A stretch of DNA of 64,000 nucleotides from Propionicimonas sp. (GCF_029975155.1 NZ_JARKPQ010000299.1:1-64000), one strand, 5' to 3'. Positions 34,001 to 42,545 are shown, counted from the first letter of the stretch. The notes: generated by a model not told the origin, from the sequence alone. Translations and numbers: made by a program.

Positions 34001-35804
34001 CCTCCCCTGCGCGCACGACCAGGTCGGGCGGCAGCTTCAGGCCGAAGTCGTAGACCAGCGTCCGCTCGCCGCGCAGGTCCCAGCTGTAGGGACGCTCGTC
34101 GATCACCTCGGCCCCCAGCACCGACAGGTGCGGCATCGCCTCGGTGAGCGACATCGCCCGCTGGGTGATCACCTTCAGCCGGACGTCCGACGGATCGGTC
34201 TCCTCCAGCGGCGCCGAGATGCTCAGCCGCAGGTCGTCCGGCCCGGACAGCCTGTTGGCCAGCGCGAGGTCGGCGACCGCGACAGCCGGCGGGTAGTCGG
34301 CGGTGTAGGCCTCGCTGAACTCCACGCCGCGCTGCTCGCTGGGGAGGTCATCGACCAGGGCGGTGAACTCGTCCGCCCAGCTGCGGGTGGCCGCGGCCAC
34401 CTCGGTCGCGATCAGATCGGCGTCGGGCTCCTCGGGCGCGTCCTCCGCCAGCCGGACGACGAAGAACAGCCTGGTCAGCACGGACTCGCTGACCAGCGTG
34501 GTGAACTCCAGCTCGACCCCGCCGAGCCGTTCGAGCAGGATCTGCTGGATCCGCAGCCTGGTGGCGGTGTTGTACCGGTCCCTCGGCAGGTAGACCAGCG
34601 CGGTGGCGAAGCGGCCGTAGCGGGCGCGGCGCAGGAAGATCCTGGTCTGGCGGCGCTCGCGCAGAGCCGCGACGGCCGCGACGATCGGGGCGAGCTCCTC
34701 GACCCTCGCCTCGAACAACTCGTCGCGCGGATACGTGGCCACCACCTGCCGGACCGCGTTCCACCCGTGCGAGTGCTGCTCGAACCCCGAGCCTGCCAGC
34801 AGCCGGTCGGCCTTGGCGGCCAGCACGGGGATGTTGGCCACCGACTCGGTGTAGGCGGAGGCCGCCAGCAGCCCGAGGAAGCGGTGCTCGAGCGCCGGGG
34901 TCCCGTCCGCGGCGAGGCGGCGGACGCCGAGGTGCTCCAGGTACACCGGACGGTCGACGGGCGAGCGGCGCGGGTCGCGGACGAGGATGAGCAGGTCGTG
35001 CTCGTCGGGCGCGGGGACGGCGACCGCGTCCGGTTCGCTGGCGCCGGTGAGGATGCCGAGGCCGCTGCCCGGCACCGGCACCCACTGCCCGTCGACCAGC
35101 GTGTAGTCCGCGCAGCCGAGGAAGACGAAGTTGCCGGCCGTGAGCCAGTCGAGCAGGGCAACCGCCTCCTCGGCGTCGGCGCCGCCGAGCGGCCGCAGTT
35201 CCGCTGCGGCGGCGCGTGCCCTGGCCACCATCGGCTGCCAGTCGCTGACCACGACCGACAGCGCGTCGAGGGCGCCCCGCAGGCCGGCCAGCAGGGGTTC
35301 GGCGAGCACCTCGGCGGACTGGCCGAGCGGCGGGTAGATCTCGACGGCGATCCACGACTCGGGCAGTCCCGCCGCGCCGCCGGGCAGTGCGGTGAGCCGG
35401 CCGGCGTCGTCCCTGAGCACGCGGAGCTGGGGGTGGTAGAGCCGGCGCAGGCTCCACTCCTGGCGGGTCAGCTCCATGGTGACGGTGTCGACGAGGAACG
35501 GCCGGTCGTCGGTGACGAGCAGCAGGAGGGTGGAGCCGTCCGCACCGGCACCGGCCAGCTGGCCCGGGGGCAGCGCCCGGAGCCGGTGCTCGCCCCGCGC
35601 GCGGATGGCGCCGAGGTCGAGGTGGGCACCGGCGGTCGCCGCGAGCGTGCCCGGGTCGATGCCGACCAGATCGGGCTCGGGAACGGGCGTCAGGTACGCC
35701 GCCACCAGCTGCGCGGCGTCCGCACGCTCCCCCACGGCCGCTGTGGCCGCCGTCCTCAGCGACTCACGCAAACCCGCCGAACTCCCCGGCACGACACTGG
35801 ACAC
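31068..35804 (-). CDS. gdhB: NAD-specific glutamate dehydrogenase, large (L180) type
   Basis: 1578 aa, the size of the bacterial 180-kDa NAD-GDH family that converts glutamate to 2-oxoglutarate and ammonia in the catabolic direction. N-terminal regulatory (ACT-like) region about 1-650; catalytic region shows GGLRWSDRKEDFRTEV, LVKNTVIVPSGAKGGF with the catalytic Lys (about 818), and the NAD-binding VGIGDMAGDVFGNG (about 951). The helical C-terminus is also typical. I chose the GTG at 35804, which has TGGAGGAGCAGC directly upstream and fits the family N-terminus; the open frame upstream is antisense to the DUF2505 gene. In mycobacteria NAD-GDH is a target of the PknG/GarA switch, so it may be an output of the operon at 7964-19624. 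The gene symbol is by family analogy. Confidence 0.93.
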   Translation of the reverse strand: MSSVVPGSSAGLRESLRTAATAAVGERADAAQLVAAYLTPVPEPDLVGIDPGTLAATAGAHLDLGAIRARGEHRLRALPPGQLAGAGADGSTLLLLVTDDRPFLVDTVTMELTRQEWSLRRLYHPQLRVLRDDAGRLTALPGGAAGLPESWIAVEIYPPLGQSAEVLAEPLLAGLRGALDALSVVVSDWQPMVARARAAAAELRPLGGADAEEAVALLDWLTAGNFVFLGCADYTLVDGQWVPVPGSGLGILTGASEPDAVAVPAPDEHDLLILVRDPRRSPVDRPVYLEHLGVRRLAADGTPALEHRFLGLLAASAYTESVANIPVLAAKADRLLAGSGFEQHSHGWNAVRQVVATYPRDELFEARVEELAPIVAAVAALRERRQTRIFLRRARYGRFATALVYLPRDRYNTATRLRIQQILLERLGGVELEFTTLVSESVLTRLFFVVRLAEDAPEEPDADLIATEVAAATRSWADEFTALVDDLPSEQRGVEFSEAYTADYPPAVAVADLALANRLSGPDDLRLSISAPLEETDPSDVRLKVITQRAMSLTEAMPHLSVLGAEVIDERPYSWDLRGERTLVYDFGLKLPPDLVVRAGEVSLRRRFMDVFVASLTGRCEADDLNRLVAAAGLDWRQISWLRAISRYLQQANLPFSQPYLATALNANPTLAAGLAAVFAAKFDPEAFGTTQERDAAVAAHRVRLAAQLDAVVSLDHDRILRAFLAVIDACVRTNAFTGAEVLALKVLPEQLALLPEPRPAFEVFVYSPRVQGVHLRFGAVARGGLRWSDRKEDFRTEVLGLVKAQLVKNTVIVPSGAKGGFVPQRLPDPSDRAAWLAEGRACYRLFVDALLSVTDNIVDGAVVPPERVLRYDGDDPYLVVAADKGTATFSDLANEVSVGRGFWLGDAFASGGSSGYDHKAMGITARGAWESVKRHFADLGLDPASDEFTCVGIGDMAGDVFGNGMLQSDRMRLVAAFNHLHIFLDPDPDPAASFAERQRLFGLPGSTWADYDAAAISAGGGVFSRAAKSVPLSAAAVAALGLREGTARLTPNELVSAILRAPVDLLFNGGVGTFVKGSAEPQAEAGDKANDAVRVNGRQVRARCVAEGGNLGFTQRGRVEYAQAGGRINTDFIDNSAGVDTSDHEVNIKILLAPEVASGRLAEDDRRDLLGSMTDEVARLVLAHNFDQNLALANSMYRRLVLAGQHESWMRTLEAEGLLDRELEALPGTAEMTARIAAGEGLTRPELAVLLSYTKIALDRWVLASDLPDDPYLADRLVQYFPEPLRERYADRMPGHRLAREIIATVAVNRFVNSQGITSYHRLSTETGAGVADIIRAQLASRAIFAVGKDEVRLRRDSGLAAATATELRVTLRRMVERSTRWLLHHQHGALDVIGAVAQYGPHVAALRPELSGLLAGGQAEDARAALTRWQEAGLPDDLAATIATAAQAHTLLSVVEVAHRLGLPPLRVAQVHYRLATVVGIDLLDAGVDGLPRQERWDAMARAALRDELVAAHAELTAAVLAGADPGASSEEVVAAWLASAPSLAARAATIHQVADGPADVARMNVGLGQLRSLLG

Positions 35805-35861
35805 GCTGCTCCTCCACGGTGATGAAGCTCTGTCCACCCTATCCACGCGAGAATGGGCGGC

Positions 35862-36332
35862 ATGGAGATACACGCCACCAATGACTTCGCCGCTTCGGTG
35901 CCGACGGTGTTCGCGATGCTGACCGACCGCGTCTTCCTGCGTGCGGTGTGCCTGGCGACCGATCCGCTGGAGCACGAGGTCTGGGTGGACGGCCTTCGCA
36001 CGGCGACGCGCCGGGTGATGCCCACCCCGTCCGTGGTCAGCCGGCTCGCCGGGCCGACGATGGCCGTGGTGGACGAGATCACCTGGGCGGCCGACGGGAA
36101 CGGCGACGGCCGCAGCGGCGCTGCGCATATCACCGTCGAGGGCATGCCGGCGGAACTCGTCGGCACGGTCACGCTGCTGCCCGGCGGTCGCGGCTCGGTC
36201 CTCACCTACGCGGGAGAACTCACGGTGCGGATCCCGGTGCTCGGCCCGGGGTTGGCAAAGCAGGCCGCGCCGCTGCTGCTGGAGGCCCTGGAGATCCAGC
36301 AGCGAGTGGGCAACGAGTTCCTGGCGCGCTAG
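35862..36332 (+). CDS. DUF2505 family (SRPBCC-like) protein
   Basis: 156 aa. The N-terminus MEIHATNDFAASVPTVFAML and a C-terminal helix of 30 residues match the DUF2505/START-like small ligand-binding fold of actinobacteria. Function unknown. The ATG at 35862 gives the usual family start; an ATG three codons upstream (35853) is an alternative. Divergent from the glutamate dehydrogenase gene, only 57 bp away, so the two promoters must overlap. Confidence 0.75.
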   Translation: MEIHATNDFAASVPTVFAMLTDRVFLRAVCLATDPLEHEVWVDGLRTATRRVMPTPSVVSRLAGPTMAVVDEITWAADGNGDGRSGAAHITVEGMPAELVGTVTLLPGGRGSVLTYAGELTVRIPVLGPGLAKQAAPLLLEALEIQQRVGNEFLAR

Positions 36333-36360
36333 CCCGGCCCACGCCCGGCCGAGCCTGGCG

Positions 36361-37770
36361 TCAGGAGACCTGGGCGATCAGCTGCAGCAGCTTGTCAGCG
36401 GCCGCCTTCTGGCCCGCGGCGTTGAGGTGTCCTTCGGGGCTGTCGAGCGAGTATCCCGAGTACAGGGCCTGGTAGGCCGTGCCGTTGTAGGTGCCACCGA
36501 CAGTCGAGCCGTCCGGAGCCTTGGCCTCGATCGCCGCGATGTCCCACAGCCGGCTCGTGCCAGCGTACTCCTGCCGGACCAGTGCGTTGTAGCGCGCCCG
36601 AGCGGCGTTGTCCGCCGGGCTCGCCGGGGTCAGCGGAGTGGTCGCATAGAGGAAGGTGACGCCCGGGTAGGAGCTCTCGAGGCTGGCCATCGTCGACCTG
36701 TACTGCTGGAACACGTCGGTCACATTCGAGCCGGCGGTGATGTCCACGTAGCAGAACTTCATCAGGGCGATCTTGACCTTGCCGGCCACCCCGCCACGCA
36801 ACATCGAGCTGAAGGCGTTCAGCTTGGAGGCCGGGTTGCCGTTGGTGCCGATGTAGCTCTCCGCGATCACCCCTGCCGTCCCCGTGGGCAGTGAGGAACT
36901 GCCCGAGATGGTCCGGCGGTTCACGCTGATCCCGCGCTCGCTGGAGAGGGTCTCGATGCCGGACAGCACATTCCCGCCGACCGACTGATGGCCGAAGTAC
37001 ACGCGGGCCGCGGCGGCAGCCCGCAGTTGTGCGTCCGTGATCGTGGCGTTCGGCGGGGTCGGGGTCGGGGTGGCGGTCCGCGTCGGCGTCGGCGTCGGGG
37101 TCGGTGTGGGCGTCGGGGTGGGTGTCGGGGTCGGGGTCGGGGTGGGCACGCTTGCCGGCTCGAAGACCACATCGACGAGATAGCTGTTCTGGCGTGTCGA
37201 GGTGGGCCGGGCGAGCTTCGTCCCGTACTTGTAGACCCCACCCTTCTTCGGGACCGTGAGCCCGTTGCGGGTATAGGCCTTGGCGAAGAGCTTCTTGGTC
37301 GCGGCGTAGCGTCCACCGCTGGCCAGATAGGACGCGGTATAGCTGGTCTTCTTCTTGATCACCACGGGCTTCGAGAGCTGGGCCGTCTGCCAGCCGGGCA
37401 CCGTCGAGGCCGGGAACTTCGCCGTCGCCAGCCGCTTTCCGCTCGAGGACCACAGCGCGCCGGTATAGGTCTTCGTCTGCTTCGCACTTCGGTAGATCTT
37501 GAGCGCGGTGACCGTGCCGTTGCGGGAAGAGGTGAACTTCATTCCCAGGTTCACCGACCTGCTGGAGGCGACCGCGGCGATCTTCGGCGTATCCGACGCC
37601 GCATACAGGCCGACCGAGTCGGCGGCGGCAGCGGTGGGGACGCCGACGAGGAAACCCGCCGGACCGACCAGGCCGATCAGCAGCGGGATGAGCACTCGCC
37701 GGAGCCGGCGCGAACGCCCGGGCTTTGCGGTCATCGTCGGGTGGGGGCTGGGGACAGGCGTGGACGTCAT
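36361..37770 (-). CDS. Secreted DUF4082 - SGNH hydrolase fusion
   Basis: 469 aa. A long signal peptide (to about residue 50, ending AAAAD) leads into a DUF4082 domain (about 52-205: GLYAASDTPK, FTSSRNGTVTALKIYRS, a GWQTAQLSKPV stretch). A pure Thr-Pro linker (about 208-240) follows, then a C-terminal SGNH/GDSL-like domain beginning YFGHQSVGGNVLSGI and ending PEGHLNAAGQKAAA with the catalytic His. Likely an extracellular esterase or carbohydrate deacetylase acting on cell-surface or environmental glycans. DUF4082 domains are usually found on secreted glycan-active proteins. It has its own promoter (37837-37866). Confidence 0.8.
   Translation of the reverse strand: MTSTPVPSPHPTMTAKPGRSRRLRRVLIPLLIGLVGPAGFLVGVPTAAAADSVGLYAASDTPKIAAVASSRSVNLGMKFTSSRNGTVTALKIYRSAKQTKTYTGALWSSSGKRLATAKFPASTVPGWQTAQLSKPVVIKKKTSYTASYLASGGRYAATKKLFAKAYTRNGLTVPKKGGVYKYGTKLARPTSTRQNSYLVDVVFEPASVPTPTPTPTPTPTPTPTPTPTPTRTATPTPTPPNATITDAQLRAAAAARVYFGHQSVGGNVLSGIETLSSERGISVNRRTISGSSSLPTGTAGVIAESYIGTNGNPASKLNAFSSMLRGGVAGKVKIALMKFCYVDITAGSNVTDVFQQYRSTMASLESSYPGVTFLYATTPLTPASPADNAARARYNALVRQEYAGTSRLWDIAAIEAKAPDGSTVGGTYNGTAYQALYSGYSLDSPEGHLNAAGQKAAADKLLQLIAQVS
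37057..37150. repeat. Thr-Pro linker repeat
   Basis: About fifteen GTCGGG/GTGGGC-type six-base units (Thr-Pro codons) with one interruption encoding TRTA form the linker between the two domains of the SGNH protein. Copy number may vary between strains. Confidence 0.85.
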
Positions 37771-37836
37771 GTCCGGATCCTCTTCTTCGGAGACGGCAGC
37801 ACCGTCTCGGCCTCCCCCCAGAGACGATCGCGTACG

Positions 37837-37866
37837 AGGCTAGGTGGTGCGAACCGACGTCGTCAA
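37837..37866 (-). promoter_or_regulatory. Promoter of the DUF4082-SGNH gene
   Basis: Minus strand TTGACG (37866-37861), 18-bp spacer, TAGCCT (37842-37837), about 65 bp before the ATG. It leaves a short leader with an AGAGGA ribosome site. Confidence 0.5.
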
Positions 37867-37909
37867 GGTGACCCGCGATGCGGAGACAGCACGAGCGGGC
37901 CGGGAACCT

Positions 37910-38116
37910 CTAGCCGTCGCCCCCAGGTCCGATGAGCACGTACCGGACGAATCCCGGTTCTGCGGAGGCCAGCCGGCCCGTCACCTCCCCGCCGTCACAG
38001 GTGAGCAGGTCGACGATCGCCCGGCCGGCGTCGAGTTCGCGCAGTACCCAGTCGGCGCCGGACGCCTCCCAGCGCAGCAACGCCGCCAGTGCGTCCCCGG
38101 CTCGCTCGGCGTCCAC
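37910..38116 (-). CDS. Small uncharacterised protein, probably leaderless
   Basis: 68 aa from a GTG. Acidic, without signal peptide or membrane segment; the sequence (ADWVLRELDAGRAIVDLLTC, then a beta-like RYVLIGPGG) suggests a compact alpha/beta fold. I do not recognise the family. TAGGGT (38129-38124) lies seven bases before the GTG, suggesting a leaderless mRNA. Also possible that it is read with the neighbouring secreted-hydrolase gene downstream, which has its own promoter. Confidence 0.55.
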   Translation of the reverse strand: MDAERAGDALAALLRWEASGADWVLRELDAGRAIVDLLTCDGGEVTGRLASAEPGFVRYVLIGPGGDG

Positions 38117-38138
38117 GGCACCAACCCTAGGCTCGGAC

Positions 38139-39080
38139 CTACTTCTTCAGCGAGTAGACGTGGACCTTCGCGCCGATGGGGGTGTGCTTGAAGATCCAGA
38201 TGGCATCGGCGAGGTTGCCGACGTTCACGCAGCCGTGACTGGCGCCGGCGTAACCGACGCTGCGGAAGCCGGACGAGTAGTGGACGTACATGTCCGGGTA
38301 GAACATCACGCTGTACGGCATCGCGCCGGAGCCGTAGTTCTCCGACTTGGGGTTGACCTGCTTGTCGTACACCTTCCAGGTGCCGTTGGCGGTCGGGTAG
38401 ACCCGCCACTGCTTCGGCTTCTTGGGGTGGTTGTTCCAGCCGCCCAGGCGGATCTTGACGGTCTTGACCACCTTGCCGTTCTTCAGCCAGAACAGTTTGC
38501 GGTGGGCCTGGTCGACGCAGATCACTACACCCTTGGTCAGGCACTTGCCGGGCAGTACCTGCGGGACGGCCTTCGCCTTGGTCGCCAGCGCCAGCCAGGT
38601 CTGCTTGGCGACCGTGCCCGTGGCCTTGATCCCGCGTGAGCGCTGGTAGTTCAGGATGGCGTTCGCGCCGACGGCGCTGATCCGGCTGGTCATGGCCCAG
38701 GGGTAGAACTTCGCCGCCTTGAGCTTCTTGATGACCAGCTGCGCGCACCGTCCGCTCGAACCCGGGCTGACGGCCTTGTCGAAGCAGCCCTTGAACTCTT
38801 TCTTGGTCTTCTTGCTGAGCGCGTCGAAGGGGTCGACGGGCTTGGGCTTCTTGGTCACGGTCGGCGTGGGCGTGGGGCTCGGCGTCACCGGCGGGAGCAC
38901 GGGCGTGGTGGACGGGCTGGGCGACGGCTGGAGTTGCCCGGCGGCTTGGCCGCCGAACGTCCCTGCGGTGGGTGCGACCTGCGTCCGGGCACAACCGGAG
39001 AGCAGGATCGCAGAGGATATCGCGATGACGGCGAAAGATCGCCGGAACCGACCGCGCGGGTGCGTGGACGACGTGCTCAT
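38139..39080 (-). CDS. L,D-transpeptidase lipoprotein (YkuD domain)
   Basis: 313 aa. A signal peptide ends in lipobox LLSGC (Cys about 28). A Ser/Pro/Thr linker (about 45-80) is followed by a peptidoglycan-binding-like helical segment (about 110-170) and the YkuD catalytic domain with MYVHYSSGF ... GASHGCVNV, which holds the catalytic His and Cys. It should form 3-3 peptide cross-links or attach proteins in the cell wall. ATG at 39080 has AAAGG seven bases upstream; the frame upstream to 39197 is repeat-free intergenic sequence. Similar lipoproteins are typical of actinobacterial cell envelopes. Confidence 0.9.
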   Translation of the reverse strand: MSTSSTHPRGRFRRSFAVIAISSAILLSGCARTQVAPTAGTFGGQAAGQLQPSPSPSTTPVLPPVTPSPTPTPTVTKKPKPVDPFDALSKKTKKEFKGCFDKAVSPGSSGRCAQLVIKKLKAAKFYPWAMTSRISAVGANAILNYQRSRGIKATGTVAKQTWLALATKAKAVPQVLPGKCLTKGVVICVDQAHRKLFWLKNGKVVKTVKIRLGGWNNHPKKPKQWRVYPTANGTWKVYDKQVNPKSENYGSGAMPYSVMFYPDMYVHYSSGFRSVGYAGASHGCVNVGNLADAIWIFKHTPIGAKVHVYSLKK

Positions 39081-39245
39081 GGAAGCCTTTCGTCGGGGTG
39101 GTGGCAAGGTGACGGAGCATCCCGTCGCGACCTCGACGCAGACAGGGTACCTGCCGAAAGTGAACGCAAGCTGAGTGCTGGACCCCCAACCGGGCAACCT
39201 TGCGTAGTCCGCCGGAGGTTCAGCCGGCGGGCAGATCCGCGCCGT

Positions 39246-39398
39246 TCAGGGGATCACTACCGTGTCATGCCAGCACATCGTTCCCGGGTCCTTGACCACT
39301 CTGCCGTCCTCGTCATAGATGAGCCACCTGTCGGTGCACTCGTCTCTGGGGACCAAACTCACGCTGGTTCGCTCCCAGGCAGGCAACGTGTGACTCAT
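39246..39398 (-). pseudogene. Truncated copy of the neighbouring small lipoprotein
   Basis: The frame MSHTLPAWERTSVSLVP.. to the TGA at 39246 encodes 50 residues that align with the C-terminal half of the lipoprotein at 39478-39891: RDECTDRWLIYDEDG against GECTNKWLIYDEN, and KDPGTMCWHDTVVIP against KDPGTMCWHDTVTIP. The signal peptide and N-terminal half are missing. An ATG with GGAG lies at its start, so a short cytoplasmic product is conceivable, but a remnant of duplication is more likely. It occupies most of the 397-bp gap 39081-39477. Confidence 0.7.
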
Positions 39399-39477
39399 AC
39401 TCCATCACATGACCCGGTTGGCTTCATGGCCGATCAGCGTCTTCAAGTAGACACACCCACCCGGATGCCTCCGGCAG

Positions 39478-39891
39478 TCACGGGATCGTGACCGTGTCAT
39501 GCCAACACATCGTTCCCGGGTCTTTAACGACTAGCAGGTTCTCGTCGTAGATGAGCCATTTATTCGTGCATTCTCCTTCGGGAACAATTCCGGCAACAGA
39601 GCGCTCACGAGGAGGTAGACCGAAGTAGACACTACTTCCCGAAGAGGGCAACTCTCTGGGCCGCAGGTACAACTTGCTGTCGGTGTTATTTTGAAAATAC
39701 ACGTTCGTATTTGGGATACAGCCGCCAAGAGCAAGACTCATGCTGATCATCGCGGCGATCTTGCCAGCCACACACGTCACACGGGCAGCGGATCTTGGCG
39801 TGGCCCTAGACAATCTCGCTGGGGTGCCTAGCCTACCTATAGACCATATCCCTGATTGCTCAGAACAAGCCTGCCGCAGTCCGCGATTCAT
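39478..39891 (-). CDS. Small lipoprotein coupled to the metalloprotease
   Basis: The frame from the ATG at 39891 overlaps the protease stop as ATGA and encodes 137 aa. A hydrophobic stretch MISMSLALGGC forms a lipobox with Cys at residue 58, which would be too deep for a signal peptide, so the functional start may be the GTG near 39780 (100 aa). The mature part is small, with NVYFQNNTDSKLYLRP and a conserved C-terminus ending KDPGTMCWHDTVTIP; one Cys is in the CTNKW and one in the MCWHD segment, likely a disulphide. No family recognised. Lower G+C than the surroundings. It may anchor or inhibit the co-encoded protease; that is speculation. Confidence 0.6.
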   Translation of the reverse strand: MNRGLRQACSEQSGIWSIGRLGTPARLSRATPRSAARVTCVAGKIAAMISMSLALGGCIPNTNVYFQNNTDSKLYLRPRELPSSGSSVYFGLPPRERSVAGIVPEGECTNKWLIYDENLLVVKDPGTMCWHDTVTIP

Positions 39892-42545
39892 GGGGTATCC
39901 TTGAATCCGATAAGGACGGTACGGTCGCCATCGACGGTCGAGATCTCGGCGACCACGGAGGTAGTAACATCGAGAGAATTGAGAATACTATGCGCCTCGC
40001 CAGCACTGCCGGTTATTCCGTAGAACATGGAGAAATCCGGTGCGTTGGGATCGGTGCGCGTACCGCTGCCGATAGCGACGTCAACAGCCAGCCCACGTGC
40101 GATACTGGTGCGCCAGTCAGAAATATCGGCGAAGGCGTAGTGGGGAAGCGCAACCCGTGGGTCATCGATGTAGCCCGGCCACGGATCTTCCGCCCAGTCC
40201 CAGAACAGCGTTGTGGTCGCGTCAGCAACTCCGTCTCCGGCACCCCGAACCAGGCTGACATAGTCGGGCGCCATCTCACTAAGGTTGGCGCCGTCCATCT
40301 CCAGCGGCACGACACGGCGATAGATCAGCGGCTGGGCTTGATAGCCGTCCGTGGGCTGGACTGTGACGTCAAGCTGGTAGACTTTGTTGCTGGCAGATGT
40401 CGGGTGCCAGTGGTGGATAAGTTGGTAATCCTCTTCGAGCGGAATCACCGATGTGGCCTCACTGGTGGTGTGAGTAAAGCTGCCGATCTTGCCGAGGTAC
40501 CGCTCTTGGCTGGCAATTACTGGCCTGGACCAGACGACGGCCGCGCCGTCGATGGTGCGGTTTGGGTTAGCAACGGACCAACCCTCGGCAAGATCGGGAT
40601 TGCCGCAGGGAAGGTGCCAACTATCCCTGATCGCGTCGAATCCGGTGGCGTTATCAATCAAGCCAGGCCCGGGCGAGTCCTCAGCGGTGTATCGGGCCGA
40701 CGTACGGTCGGCCGTCCGGCACACGTAAATCGGTGGCTCGCCGAGTCCAAGCGCACCGTCAGGAGTGACGCCAAGAGTGAGGGTGCCATTGGTGATCGTG
40801 CCGCCCGCACTGAACAACTGCCACGACACTGGAGCTACCACCTCCGTCGAAAGGATCCCATCCGTACTCCGGACGTTCACCAACAACAGGGTCGCGTAGG
40901 TGCAGTCGTTCGGAATGAGTATTCGGAACGCAAGCTTATCGGCGGCGGAAGCAGGGTAGTCTGCCCACTCGGTCTGACAGACCTCACCGCCGGGGGTGTC
41001 CTTCCAGGCGAGCACAGCCCACTCGTCGCCGGCCTCCACCTGCCCACTCTCGAACTCCAATGCCAGCACGGTCCCTTGTGAATTACCCGCCACCTGGAGT
41101 GCGAAGTCGATGAAAGCGGCACCCGACTTGGACAAGCTAAAGTCATGGTGACCAGCAGAATTCAGCGACATCAGTTCGGTCTGATGAATAGGACGGGCCG
41201 TCGGCCACCCGGGGTTAGTCTCCTGCATGTCCGCGGCGCCACACCAGCCGTTCACCAACTCGCCACCCAGCCTCCACCATTCTGACGACGCGCCGGGGTC
41301 ACACATGGTGTACATCGATAACCATAATCCGGTCAGCCACTGATCCAGCGAGTAATCGTAGGTGACCAGTGCATCATTGATCTGTGAGTACCCGTCCAAG
41401 AAGATTGGATTCAAGGCTTCGAACGACCGCTTCACAAAATCGTCAGACGTCTGCTGGGTGAAGAATTCCACCACTGGCATCGCCCCATATGCCCGGGGGC
41501 CACTGATAGTCGCGCCAGCCCCAGCCCCGCGCGATACGATCCCCTCGTTAACGCTGGAAAAGAACGCACTTATGAACTGTGCCTCTCCGCCTGTCACAGA
41601 CGGTCTTTGCTCGAGGATGTCATCAACGAAGTGAGCAGCCGCCCAGTTGGCTGTCGATTCCATCCATGGGTTGATATTCAGCAGACTGATCACCCACAGC
41701 ACAGGAGTCACAAGAAGGGCCGAGGGGAAGTAATGCCATTGAAACTGGTGGAATACCTCATGCGACACGAACCAGTCAAGTGATTCTTTGTTGAACTGCC
41801 CACCACAGTAAATAAAGGAGTTGGGCCATGATGCACACAGCGAGTCCAAGTCAGCCGTCAAGTCGATGTTGACACGATCACCGACGGGAATCATCCCTAA
41901 ATCATTCTCGTAGTAGTCCCACGAGCGGTCGGCCATGCTCGCCCACGTCTCGATGTAATCGGGGATTCCATCGCTGTCGGCATCCTCACTCTCACTTGAG
42001 GACAGTTGTTCCTGCTCGTAGATGACTGTCGCACTCGTTCCATGGTAGCTGCACAAGTGTCGGCCATCGGGGTCCATCGCGACACAATCCAGCGCGCCAC
42101 TCGTCGGTGATCGCCGTTCTGCCGAGCCAGGCATGATGGTCTCCGGACCGACTACGGCCCCCAGAGCCAGGAGATCCGCTTCAGTGACATCGGGCCCGAG
42201 TCGATACCGCTTCGCAACCCCACTCCGATCGACGACCATGTCTAGCGCAACCTTCGCGGCGGCCTTGCGACCGAGATCTTTGCTCTTCATATCCGACAGA
42301 AGTCGACGGACGGGCGCACTCAACTCTGAGGGGATCTCATCAAGATCAGGAACTGTGATCTTCGCGCGGGATGCCTTCGCCCGACTCGGGTCAGGACTAG
42401 GTTCAGCGGGTAGTCCGTTCCGTGACGCTTGAGCGTCGGAGGGCGGTGGAGTCGGCGACGGCTCAGCGCCAGCCGGGCTCGCCGACACCGAAGCGAACAC
42501 AGGAAGGACGAGGGAGGCAATAACGAACAATATGCAACGGCGCAT
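39888..42545 (-). CDS. Secreted zinc metalloprotease, MXAN_6640-like
   Basis: 885 aa. Signal peptide (about 1-27), a pro-region with Ser/Pro (28-60), then a putative protease: HEVFH (262-266) as zinc site and NPWMESTANWAA with the third ligand Glu296. A calcium-like DADSDGIPDYIE loop (188-199) precedes it. The HExxH-N29-E spacing and the WMESTA segment resemble MXAN_6640-type putative metalloproteases. About 500 C-terminal residues are beta-rich with cysteines, perhaps for substrate binding. ATG at 42545 has AGGAG upstream. Its G+C is clearly below that of the flanking genes, with many A/T-ending codons, which suggests transfer. The following lipoprotein is coupled to it by ATGA. Confidence 0.75.
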   Translation of the reverse strand: MRRCILFVIASLVLPVFASVSASPAGAEPSPTPPPSDAQASRNGLPAEPSPDPSRAKASRAKITVPDLDEIPSELSAPVRRLLSDMKSKDLGRKAAAKVALDMVVDRSGVAKRYRLGPDVTEADLLALGAVVGPETIMPGSAERRSPTSGALDCVAMDPDGRHLCSYHGTSATVIYEQEQLSSSESEDADSDGIPDYIETWASMADRSWDYYENDLGMIPVGDRVNIDLTADLDSLCASWPNSFIYCGGQFNKESLDWFVSHEVFHQFQWHYFPSALLVTPVLWVISLLNINPWMESTANWAAAHFVDDILEQRPSVTGGEAQFISAFFSSVNEGIVSRGAGAGATISGPRAYGAMPVVEFFTQQTSDDFVKRSFEALNPIFLDGYSQINDALVTYDYSLDQWLTGLWLSMYTMCDPGASSEWWRLGGELVNGWCGAADMQETNPGWPTARPIHQTELMSLNSAGHHDFSLSKSGAAFIDFALQVAGNSQGTVLALEFESGQVEAGDEWAVLAWKDTPGGEVCQTEWADYPASAADKLAFRILIPNDCTYATLLLVNVRSTDGILSTEVVAPVSWQLFSAGGTITNGTLTLGVTPDGALGLGEPPIYVCRTADRTSARYTAEDSPGPGLIDNATGFDAIRDSWHLPCGNPDLAEGWSVANPNRTIDGAAVVWSRPVIASQERYLGKIGSFTHTTSEATSVIPLEEDYQLIHHWHPTSASNKVYQLDVTVQPTDGYQAQPLIYRRVVPLEMDGANLSEMAPDYVSLVRGAGDGVADATTTLFWDWAEDPWPGYIDDPRVALPHYAFADISDWRTSIARGLAVDVAIGSGTRTDPNAPDFSMFYGITGSAGEAHSILNSLDVTTSVVAEISTVDGDRTVLIGFKDTP

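Noticed and set aside
32184-35822. 1212-aa open frame on the plus strand
   Set aside because: It is fully antisense to the glutamate dehydrogenase gene and has the Arg/Gly/His-rich composition of a high-GC shadow frame without any domain motif.
39478-42545. Prophage or integrative element
   Set aside because: G+C is lower, but there is no integrase, phage or plasmid gene; only a remnant dnaE2 end marks the edge. An acquired segment is as far as the evidence goes.
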